Positions 1-5,518 of a DNA stretch of 8,260 nucleotides are shown here, piece by piece; position 1 is the first letter of the stretch; each line of letters opens with the position of its first letter. The stretch is taken from assembly GCA_014377795.1 (NCBI GenBank), contig JACMOY010000372.1:1-8260 (forward strand), in the 5' to 3' direction. This DNA is from Actinomycetota bacterium (GTDB lineage: Bacteria > Actinomycetota > Actinomycetes > Actinomycetales > Angustibacteraceae). Made by a program: the position numbers and the translations under genes. The notes beneath the pieces are model-generated. The model did no database searches. It saw nothing but the letters and a program-made list of their open reading frames with translations, and was not told the DNA's origin.

Positions 1-1
1 C

Positions 2-76
2 GGCCACTTCATGCTCGTCGAGCGCCCAGACGAGGTGAACGAACGCATCATCAGCTGGCTCGGCAGGACCAGCTGA
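2..76 (+). CDS. Alpha/beta hydrolase, C-terminal end (partial at left edge)
   Basis: Only the last 24 codons and the TGA stop (74-76) are in the window. The reading frame gives GHFMLVERPDEVNERIISWL followed by GRTS. A Gly-His-Phe followed by a short stretch, then E-x-P-x-x-V-N and I-x-x-W-L, is the usual ending of alpha/beta-hydrolase fold enzymes. The His is normally the catalytic base of the Ser-Asp-His triad, and the last helix packs against the sheet. The nucleophile elbow and acid residue lie to the left of the window, so the substrate (esterase, epoxide hydrolase, haloperoxidase-like or other) cannot be told. It ends two bases before the strong hairpin at 78-133 and converges on the amylase gene. 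The family call is reasonable from this short signature; the specific function is unknown. Confidence 0.7.
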   Translation, partial: GHFMLVERPDEVNERIISWLGRTS

Positions 77-77
77 C

Positions 78-133
78 GCGACGGGCGAGGCCCCCGATCC
101 GCGTGTGCCGGATCAGGGGTCTCGCCCCGTCGC
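78..133. terminator. Bidirectional transcription terminator hairpin
   Basis: Arms 78-101 and 109-133 are nearly perfect reverse complements (about 22 pairs, with a one-base bulge and one or two mismatches) around a 7-nt loop. The hairpin sits between the hydrolase stop (74-76, plus strand) and the amylase stop (143-145, minus strand), exactly where two convergent genes need termination. There is no clear T-run on either side, as is common in high-GC actinobacteria, where strong hairpins alone serve as terminators. The symmetric position suggests it works for both genes. Confidence 0.8.
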
Positions 134-142
134 GCGACGGCC

Positions 143-1696
143 TCAGCGCAGCGGGTGGGCCGTGTCGAACGCCACGGCGTCCTTGCCCGCGACGGTCACG
201 GTGACCACGCCCCCCGCGCGGACGACGATCGTGGGTCCGGTGCAGGCACCTCGCCGGTAGTCGCCGTGGATGATGTCGCAGTACCTGCCGGGTGCGACCG
301 CTGTCCGGAACGTTCGCCTGGTCGCCGTCGCCGCGTTGTTGATGGCGATCCAGCCCTTCGTGCCCCGGCTGAAGGCGATCAGGTTGGCACCGTCGTCGAA
401 CCACCGGGTCACCGGCGCAGTGCCGACGTAGTTGTGGAACCCGACCATGTTGGCGACCCCGTGGTCACGGTCGACGCACTTCCAGCGCAGCGCGCAGTTG
501 GTGTTCGTGACGAAACCCGCGGCGTTGGACGGTGGTGAGTCGTAGCCCTTGGCGAACTGGAACCCGGAGTAGACCTGGGGACGGCCGTACCCGTACGCCA
601 GCATGAACTGGTTGGCGATCAGGTTGGTCCTGCCGTCCTTGTAGCTGAGCGTGTCGGTGCCGCGCTCGGTGTCGTGGTTCTGGACGAAGACGAGCGTCTT
701 GTCGCTGGGCAGCAGGCCCGCGTCCGCCCCGAAGACCCGCAGCGCCGAGATGGCCCCCACACCAGGGTCGGTGTAGCTCTTGAAGGCGTTCTTGACCTGG
801 TAGGCGAAGTCGAAGCCCAACGCGGTTCCTGCGCGGGTGAAGGCGAGCGGCGACAGCTCGCCGGGCCCGCCGGGGAACACCTCGAGGGCGAAGAACGGCC
901 GCTCGCCGTCGACGGTGCGGTGCAGCTGGCTGCGGATCGCGATCAGGTCGGTCTGCCCGATGTGCTTGGCGGCGTCGACCCGAAAGCCCGACACGCCGTA
1001 GCCGATGAGCTTGTTGAGGTAGCCGACCACGCGGCTGCGGACACGGGCCGACTCGGTGCGCAGGTCCGACAGGCCGACCAGCTCGCACCTGACGACCTGG
1101 CGGGGGTCGTTGAAGTTCTCGATACCGCCCGTCGCGCTGGGGCAGTCCCGCGGCCGGGTGTGGAAGTCGCCCGGCCCGTACAGGCCCGCGTAGCTGTACT
1201 TGCTGTAGGCGACACCCCCGTAGGAGATCTCGCCCTGACCGGTCATGTGGTTGATCACGGCGTCGACGTAGACCTTCACGCCGGCGCGACGACAGGTCGC
1301 GACCATGGCCTTGAACTGCGCCTCGCCGCCCATCCGGCTGGTCAGGTCGTATCGCGTCGGCTGGTAGACCCCCCACCAGGGGTGGCGGACCGGTGCGTCG
1401 TCGGTGGGTGCCAGCCGCGAGAGGGAGTCAGCCGGCGGGGCCACCTGCACGGCGCCGTAGCCGTTGGGCCCGAGAACGGTCGTGCACTCGGTGGCCACGG
1501 ACGGCCAGTTCCACTCCCAGAGGTTGGCGACGACGTCGCGCTGCGCCCCGGTCGTGACCGGTGGGGTCGCGGCCTGTGCTGCGGTGCCGGTCGCCTGCAG
1601 CGCCATCGCCGCCCCCAGGAGGGCCACGATGCGACGACGTCGCCTGCGGGGCCGACCGACCGGGCTGCTCTCGACGCGTGCAGGCCCCTGAGTCAT
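143..1696 (-). CDS. Secreted alpha-amylase, GH13 (Streptomyces/animal-type)
   Basis: This 517-residue protein should hydrolyse internal alpha-1,4 bonds of starch or glycogen outside the cell. The N-terminus has a long basic region with a run of six Arg, a hydrophobic stretch at about 23-37 and a likely cleavage after AQA near residue 42; the RR-I-V-A-L context leaves Sec or Tat export open. The catalytic barrel shows region I VDAVINHM (144-151), region II GFRVDAAKH with nucleophile Asp241, region III FALEVF with acid/base Glu272, and region IV FVQNHDTERG with Asp342. Eight Cys in the mature part (71, 135, 185, 204, 401, 407, 473, 485) fit four disulfides. The last ~100 residues look like the beta-rich domain C; no starch-binding module follows. 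The start at 1696 was chosen because GGAG lies 5 nt upstream and a TTGACG promoter lies further up; an in-frame ATG at 1777 would overlap that promoter. The gene stands alone, convergent with the hydrolase and divergent from the GGDEF gene. Confidence 0.93.
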   Translation of the reverse strand: MTQGPARVESSPVGRPRRRRRRIVALLGAAMALQATGTAAQAATPPVTTGAQRDVVANLWEWNWPSVATECTTVLGPNGYGAVQVAPPADSLSRLAPTDDAPVRHPWWGVYQPTRYDLTSRMGGEAQFKAMVATCRRAGVKVYVDAVINHMTGQGEISYGGVAYSKYSYAGLYGPGDFHTRPRDCPSATGGIENFNDPRQVVRCELVGLSDLRTESARVRSRVVGYLNKLIGYGVSGFRVDAAKHIGQTDLIAIRSQLHRTVDGERPFFALEVFPGGPGELSPLAFTRAGTALGFDFAYQVKNAFKSYTDPGVGAISALRVFGADAGLLPSDKTLVFVQNHDTERGTDTLSYKDGRTNLIANQFMLAYGYGRPQVYSGFQFAKGYDSPPSNAAGFVTNTNCALRWKCVDRDHGVANMVGFHNYVGTAPVTRWFDDGANLIAFSRGTKGWIAINNAATATRRTFRTAVAPGRYCDIIHGDYRRGACTGPTIVVRAGGVVTVTVAGKDAVAFDTAHPLR

Positions 1697-1701
1697 GTGC
1701 A

Positions 1702-1705
1702 CTCC
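1702..1705 (-). promoter_or_regulatory. Ribosome binding site of the amylase gene
   Basis: Read on the minus strand this is GGAG, 5 nt before the ATG at 1696-1694. The other in-frame ATGs, at 1750 and 1777, have no comparable purine-rich site, so this site decides the start and shortens the longest possible reading frame by 27 residues. Confidence 0.7.
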
Positions 1706-1715
1706 ATCCACGGTG

Positions 1716-1729
1716 GTGCAGGGTGCAGG
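1716..1729. repeat. 7-bp tandem repeat in the amylase leader
   Basis: GTGCAGG occurs twice in direct succession (1716-1722 and 1723-1729), between the predicted promoter and the ribosome binding site of the amylase gene. Short direct repeats near amylase promoters in Streptomyces are linked to carbon control by sugar-responsive repressors, but this motif does not match one I can name. It may be chance. Confidence 0.35.
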
Positions 1730-1748
1730 AGCAGCCCGCGTGGTTGGC

Positions 1749-1777
1749 ATCTTCGGCCCGATGTGTCCAGGCGTCAA
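1749..1777 (-). promoter_or_regulatory. Predicted sigma70-type promoter of the amylase gene
   Basis: On the minus strand a TTGACG -35 element (1777-1772) is followed by a 17-nt spacer and GAAGAT (1754-1749) as a weak -10 element. The -35 matches the actinobacterial consensus well; the -10 keeps only its second, fifth and sixth consensus bases. Transcription would start near 1742 and leave a leader of about 45 nt before the ATG at 1696. This supports the downstream start codon. Confidence 0.45.
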
Positions 1778-1792
1778 CCGTCGGCGCGATGG

Positions 1793-1831
1793 GGGTCGAC
1801 CTGCTCGGTGTTCCCTGCCGAACCTCGACCC
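1793..1831. repeat. Interrupted inverted repeat in the divergent intergenic region
   Basis: Outer arms GGGTCGA (1793-1799) and TCGACCC (1825-1831) enclose inner arms TCGG (1805-1808) and CCGA (1818-1821). The repeat lies about 16 bp upstream of the predicted amylase -35 element and 70 bp upstream of the GGDEF start. That is a fitting place for a regulator acting on one or both divergent genes. No regulator gene is adjacent, so the bound protein is unknown. Confidence 0.35.
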
Positions 1832-1855
1832 TGGTGATCATGTTCGGGGCAGGAT

Positions 1856-1887
1856 CGGTCGATAGTGGGGATGATGTCGATCGACCG
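1856..1887. promoter_or_regulatory. Inverted repeat upstream of the GGDEF gene (operator or leader hairpin)
   Basis: CGGTCGAT (1856-1863) and ATCGACCG (1880-1887) are perfect 8-bp inverted arms separated by 16 bp. The right arm overlaps a 10-bp palindrome, GTCGATCGAC (1876-1885). The left arm overlaps GATAGT (1861-1866), a possible -10 element for the plus-strand gene with no good -35. If translation starts at 1901, the repeat lies wholly in the promoter or leader, as an operator would. If it starts at 1865, 1871 or 1874, the repeat is partly coding. Confidence 0.4.
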
Positions 1888-1894
1888 GGGGGGG
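1887..1894 (+). promoter_or_regulatory. G8 tract acting as the likely ribosome binding site of the GGDEF gene
   Basis: Eight G followed by ATTCAG precede GTG 1901, which puts a G-rich anti-16S pairing stretch 6 nt upstream of that start. Of the upstream in-frame candidates, ATG 1871 has its purine stretch directly adjacent and ATG 1874 only 3 nt away. GTG 1865 has AGGA at 1851-1854, 10 nt upstream, and remains an alternative. Confidence 0.45.
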
Positions 1895-1900
1895 ATTCAG

Positions 1901-3331
1901 GTGGATGCGCTGACGGCTGCCGACCTGACCCGGTTCATCGAGCGGGTCGTCTCTGCCGGTCGAGGGGGCTCGGTCACGCACGTCATGGAGTCGCTGGTCG
2001 ACGCCTGCGTCGACTGCGTGAGCGCGGTGCAGGTGTCGTTCCTGCTGGTCGAACCCGAGCACGGCGTGCTCCGCACCGTGTTTCGCGCTGGTGAGCTGGC
2101 CGAGGGCGAACGGCGTCGGCCGGTCAACGACACCCATGAGCTGGACGTAGGGAGCGCCGGCCCGGTGGGTGCTGAAACTTTCCTGACGACGGCCGACGTC
2201 CTCGTGGACGGGCGGCTGTGGGGCCGGCTCGTCGCGCGCCACCCGGGGCCCGGGGGGATGACGGCGGGTGACCTCGCGCTGCTGCAGCTGTGCGCCGCCC
2301 AGCTCGGGCTGGTCAGAAGCGTCCGGGCGCTGTGCGACGCGCAGGGAGCCGCCGGTGGCCGCGACGCGCTGACGGGGTTGCTGACCCGCGAGGCGATCGA
2401 CCGGGCGCTGGCCGCCGGTCGGGACGCTCCCGACCTGATCATCGCGGCCTTCGACCTGGACGGGCTGAAGGTCGTCAACGACCGGTACGGGCACGCGGCC
2501 GGTGACCGCCTGATCGTCGCCGCCGCGAACGCCCTGCAGGAGAACGTCGGTGGACTGCCCGGTGCGGTCGTGGCGCGCGTCGGTGGTGACGAGTTCGCGG
2601 CCGTGGTCGCGGGCGCGGACGTCGAGTCCGTGACGCAGGCGTGTGCCCACGCCATGACCGAGGTCACCTCGTTCTTGCCGGCGTCCGGCCTGTCGTGCGG
2701 CGTCGCGACCAGACGCGACCTGCGCAACGACGTGCGCTCGGGCCGTCCCCTGCTGCGCCTCGCGGACGCGACGCTGTACCGGGCGAAGAAGTCGCGGTTG
2801 ACGGTGCCGCTGCGGGCTTGGCGCGCGTCGCCGGATCTGGCCGTCCTTCCTGGCCTCGCGCCACCGACGTCGCTGCCGGTTGCGGCGTCCAGCCGGCTCG
2901 ACCGCCTCCGCGGAGCCGTCGACGCCCTCTGTCGCTCGGTGGACGGCGCGGCGTGGTGGATCAGCCAGCAGAGCTCGGTGACCGCCCAGCTCGTGGTGGT
3001 CGACCGGCGGGTCTACCGCGACCGTCGGGGCGAGGGCGATGACCTGCACGACATCGGGGAGCGGTACGACCTGAACCAGCTGCCCTGGACGGCACGCGCC
3101 ATGGACGGGGCCAGCTTCTGGGCGGGCATCAACGACGCCGACGTCGACCCGGTGGAGCAGTCGTTCCTGGCCGAGCTGGCGTACACGGGCAACCTGGCCG
3201 CAGGGTGCCGGGACCAGGACGGGGCAGCGTGGCTGGTCGAGATCTTCTGCGACCCGCTCACCGCCCGCCTCGACCTCTTCGGGCCCGAGCTGCTGCACCT
3301 CGTGCGCTCGGCCACCGCGGTCGCCGGCTGA
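1901..3331 (+). CDS. GAF-GGDEF-GAF protein, probable diguanylate cyclase
   Basis: This 476-residue soluble protein (counted from GTG 1901) probably makes the second messenger cyclic di-GMP from two GTP. Residues ~10-145 resemble a GAF sensor domain. Residues ~155-303 are a GGDEF domain: it opens with RDALTGLLTRE, has the metal and substrate segment FDLDGLKVVND (184-194), the active-site loop VARVGGDEF ending at 232, and closes with the LADATLYRAKK helix. All catalytic signatures are intact. The RxxD inhibitory site expected five residues before GGDEF is absent (LPGA instead). Residues ~330-476 look like a second, divergent GAF-type domain, preceded by a Pro/Ala-rich linker; there is no EAL or HD-GYP phosphodiesterase domain and no membrane segment. 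GTG 1901 follows a G8 tract; GTG 1865 or ATG 1871/1874 would add 9-12 residues. The gene is divergent from the amylase and lies 80 nt upstream of the radical SAM gene on the same strand. Domain calls for the two flanking regions are weaker than for GGDEF. Confidence 0.88.
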   Translation: MDALTAADLTRFIERVVSAGRGGSVTHVMESLVDACVDCVSAVQVSFLLVEPEHGVLRTVFRAGELAEGERRRPVNDTHELDVGSAGPVGAETFLTTADVLVDGRLWGRLVARHPGPGGMTAGDLALLQLCAAQLGLVRSVRALCDAQGAAGGRDALTGLLTREAIDRALAAGRDAPDLIIAAFDLDGLKVVNDRYGHAAGDRLIVAAANALQENVGGLPGAVVARVGGDEFAAVVAGADVESVTQACAHAMTEVTSFLPASGLSCGVATRRDLRNDVRSGRPLLRLADATLYRAKKSRLTVPLRAWRASPDLAVLPGLAPPTSLPVAASSRLDRLRGAVDALCRSVDGAAWWISQQSSVTAQLVVVDRRVYRDRRGEGDDLHDIGERYDLNQLPWTARAMDGASFWAGINDADVDPVEQSFLAELAYTGNLAAGCRDQDGAAWLVEIFCDPLTARLDLFGPELLHLVRSATAVAG

Positions 3332-3375
3332 CCAGCGGCAGGGGGCGGCTCACGTACGCTTCGCGCTGAGTCCTC

Positions 3376-3389
3376 ACCCGAACGCGGGT
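3376..3389 (+). repeat. Small hairpin in the gap before the radical SAM gene
   Basis: ACCCG (3376-3380), a 4-nt AACG loop and CGGGT (3385-3389) form a perfect 5-bp stem in the 80-nt gap between the GGDEF and radical SAM genes. It is too short and lacks a T-run to be convincing as a terminator; it may be a minor leader structure. The remainder of the gap (3332-3411) shows no clear promoter. Confidence 0.3.
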
Positions 3390-3406
3390 CCCACCTGATC
3401 GGAGCC

Positions 3407-3418
3407 CCTGCATGCAGG
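3407..3418. repeat. 12-bp palindrome centred on the radical SAM start codon
   Basis: CCTGCATGCAGG is a perfect 12-bp palindrome whose centre falls inside ATG 3412-3414. It begins 2 nt after the GGAG ribosome binding site (3401-3404). It could be an operator or affect initiation, but a palindrome of this length is expected once or twice by chance in a window of this size. Confidence 0.3.
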
Positions 3419-4851
3419 CCACGTGGTCCACGAGCCTGCTGCGACGACTTCGTGCCCTCGAGCTCGACACCCGGCCGGTGCACCCCGAGACCCGGGCGGC
3501 CTTGAATCAGCGCTGGGCGGACCTGCCCGACGTCGTCAAGACCCCCAGCCAGGCCCTGGGGCAGCACGCGGTCGGCTGCGAGGGGACCCACGGGGTGTTC
3601 CCGCGCTGCAACCTGGCCTGCACCCCGTGCTACCACTCGCGGGACGCCAACCGCGTGCGCATCGACGGCGAGCACACCCGCCGTGAGGTCGAGCAGCAGA
3701 TGGCCCTGATGCGCACGGTGCGCGGGCCCAAGGCACACGCCCAGCTGATCGGTGGCGAGGTCACCCTGCTGCCCGCGCAGGATCACGCGGCGACCCTGCA
3801 GGTCATGCGCGACGCCGGCCGCGAGCCGATGAGCATGACCCACGGCGACTTCGACTACGACTACCTGCGCGACCTCGCGCTGGGGGCGGACGGCCGACGT
3901 CGCTTCGACCGGCTCTCGTTCGCCGGCCACTTCGACATGATGATGTTCGGCCGTCGCGGCATCGAGCGGCCGGCCGACGAGGCGTCCCTGCACCCGTACC
4001 GGCGCCGGTTCACCGAGATGTTCGCCCGGTTGCGTCGCGAGACCGGTGTGCGTTCCTTCCTGGCGCACAACATGACCGTGACGCCGACCAACCTCGACCA
4101 GATCGCCTCGGTCGTGCGCGAGTGCCGCGACTACGGGTTCGGGCTGTTCTCGTTCCAGCCGGCCGCGTTCGTCGGCGACGACCGTCGCTGGCACGAGGGA
4201 TACCGCCAGCACACCGACGACGACGTCTGGGCGCAGGTCGAGGCGGGCATCGGCACGCGCCTGCCGTACGCGGCGATCCAGATCGGCGACGAGCGCTGCA
4301 ACCGCACCACGTACGGGTTCCTCGTCGGACCCGACTACTTCCCGGTGCTGGACGACGAGGACCCGGCCGACGTCCGCACCCGTGACGCGTTCATCCGCTA
4401 CCTCGGCGGCGTGAGCTTCTCGGGCACCCCGCCCCTCGCGCTCGCCGTCAAGGTGCTGCGCGTCGCCGTCGTCCACCCGCAGGTCGTCCTCGAGGCAGCG
4501 CGGTGGTTGGCGAGGACGGCACGCACGGTGGGCGTCCGTCGTCTGGCGCGGCACCGCTCGGTGCGGCCGCTGACCTTCGTCATGCACTCGTTCATGGACG
4601 CCGCCGACGTCAAGCCGGCCTGGGAGCTCATGCAGCGCGGCGAGACCGCCACCGACCCGGCGGTGCGGGCCACCCAGGAGCGACTGCAGGCCTGCTCGTA
4701 CGCGATGGCCCACCCCGAGACCGGCGAGCTGGTGCCCTCGTGCGTCCAGCACGGCATCCTCGACCCGGCCGAGAACGTCGAGCTGCGGCGGCTGCTGCCG
4801 TTGACCGTGACACGTCGCGACCCCTCGACCGCGGGCACCGCCCGTGCTTGA
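3412..4851 (+). CDS. Radical SAM protein, COG1964-like, in a ynj-type operon
   Basis: This 479-residue enzyme should bind a [4Fe-4S] cluster and cleave S-adenosylmethionine to start radical chemistry on an unknown substrate. PRCNLACTPC gives the CX3CX2C cluster ligands Cys66, Cys70 and Cys73, followed by Tyr as usual. LIGGEVTLL (112-120) is the GGE SAM-binding motif. FSFQPAAFVG (246-255), HSFMDAADV (392-400) and a C-terminal ACSYAMAHPETG/VPSC segment with Cys428 and Cys444 resemble the layout of COG1964 radical SAM proteins, the group that includes archaeal tetraether synthase; this comparison is from memory. Only eight Cys are present in all, so it has fewer cofactor ligands than tetraether synthase. 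ATG 3412 was chosen because GGAG lies 7 nt upstream. The stop overlaps the start of the YnjF-like gene by 8 nt, so the two are probably translationally coupled. Superfamily is certain; the reaction is unknown. Confidence 0.9.
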   Translation: MQATWSTSLLRRLRALELDTRPVHPETRAALNQRWADLPDVVKTPSQALGQHAVGCEGTHGVFPRCNLACTPCYHSRDANRVRIDGEHTRREVEQQMALMRTVRGPKAHAQLIGGEVTLLPAQDHAATLQVMRDAGREPMSMTHGDFDYDYLRDLALGADGRRRFDRLSFAGHFDMMMFGRRGIERPADEASLHPYRRRFTEMFARLRRETGVRSFLAHNMTVTPTNLDQIASVVRECRDYGFGLFSFQPAAFVGDDRRWHEGYRQHTDDDVWAQVEAGIGTRLPYAAIQIGDERCNRTTYGFLVGPDYFPVLDDEDPADVRTRDAFIRYLGGVSFSGTPPLALAVKVLRVAVVHPQVVLEAARWLARTARTVGVRRLARHRSVRPLTFVMHSFMDAADVKPAWELMQRGETATDPAVRATQERLQACSYAMAHPETGELVPSCVQHGILDPAENVELRRLLPLTVTRRDPSTAGTARA

Positions 4852-5518
4852 CGCGCCGGTGCGGCGCGCCCTGGCCCCGGCGCTGGATCGCATCGGTGCC
4901 GTCCTCGCCGACGCGGGTGTCCCCCCGCTGGCGCTGACGGCGTCCGGGTTCGCGGCGGGACTGGCTGCCTGCGTCGCCGTGACGCGGCACGCGTGGGCGG
5001 CTGCGCTGGTGCTGTGGCTGGTGAACCGGTTGCTCGACGGGCTGGACGGGCCCACCGCCCGCCGCTGCGGAGCGACCGACCTCGGCGGGTTCCTCGACAT
5101 CGTGGCCGACTTCACGGTCTACGCCGGTTTCGTCGTGGCCGTCGGTGTGGCCGTGCCCGACGCGCGGATCGCCTGCCTGGCGCTGCTCACCGCCTACTAC
5201 GTCTCGGGTACGGCGTTCCTGGCCCTGTCCTCGCTGCTCGAGCGGCGGGGGTCACCGGGCGTGGCGACCGACCGCCGTTCGCTGCGCTTCGTCGGCGGCC
5301 TGGCCGAGGGCACCGAGACCGTCATCGTCTACGTGCTGTTCTGCCTGCTGCCACAGCACGCCGAGCTGATCGCCTGGGTGTTCGCAGCCGCGGTCGCTGT
5401 CACCGTCGTGCAGCGGGTCGCCCTCGGTGTGCACCTGCTCGCGCAGCCTGTGCCGGTCCTGACCGAACCATCCGCGGACCGGCGCAGCCGGGTCCGCCCG
5501 CTGAAGGAGACCTCGTGA
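4844..5518 (+). CDS. ynjF: CDP-alcohol phosphatidyltransferase family membrane protein, YnjF-like
   Basis: The 224-residue protein belongs to the enzymes that transfer a phospho-alcohol group from a CDP-alcohol to an acceptor alcohol, as in phospholipid headgroup synthesis. The signature is clear: Asp65-x2-Asp68-Gly69-x2-Ala72-Arg73, then Gly81-x3-Asp85-x3-Asp89. All four metal-binding Asp are present. The spacing between AR and G is seven rather than the usual eight residues, which I recall also for E. coli YnjF. The GGLAEGTET segment (151-159) also matches YnjF. About six hydrophobic segments follow the family plan (roughly 30-62, 92-103, 108-131, 158-169, 173-200). GTG 4844 lies inside the end of the radical SAM gene with no strong ribosome binding site, so translation is likely coupled; its stop overlaps the next start by 4 nt. 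The donor and acceptor cannot be predicted. A phosphatidylglycerophosphate or phosphatidylinositol-type synthase is possible but not supported specifically. Confidence 0.88.
   Translation: MLDAPVRRALAPALDRIGAVLADAGVPPLALTASGFAAGLAACVAVTRHAWAAALVLWLVNRLLDGLDGPTARRCGATDLGGFLDIVADFTVYAGFVVAVGVAVPDARIACLALLTAYYVSGTAFLALSSLLERRGSPGVATDRRSLRFVGGLAEGTETVIVYVLFCLLPQHAELIAWVFAAAVAVTVVQRVALGVHLLAQPVPVLTEPSADRRSRVRPLKETS

Noticed and set aside
1697..1777. Longer amylase N-terminus starting at ATG 1777
   Set aside because: It would overlap the predicted -35 element, lacks a ribosome binding site and puts 27 extra polar residues before the signal peptide.
674..1837. A 387-codon plus-strand frame opposite the amylase
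   Set aside because: Shadow of the amylase coding strand; no motifs, and it would read through the amylase promoter region.
3376..3389. The small hairpin as a terminator splitting the GGDEF gene from the operon
   Set aside because: A 5-bp stem with no T-run is too weak; co-transcription across the gap stays open.
3412..4851. Calling the radical SAM protein a tetraether or membrane-spanning lipid synthase
   Set aside because: Only eight Cys are present, fewer than needed for the several clusters of tetraether synthase; the similarity supports a distant family link, not the reaction.
3013..5115. A 700-codon open frame on the minus strand across the GGDEF, radical SAM and ynjF genes
   Set aside because: It is Arg/Ala/Pro-rich with no domain signature and lies opposite three genes with intact family motifs; such frames are common in high-GC DNA.
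4993..5514. Upstream in-frame extension of the YnjB-like gene
   Set aside because: The extension is an Arg-rich shadow of the ynjF coding region; signal peptide, ribosome binding site and GTGA overlap fix the start at 5515.
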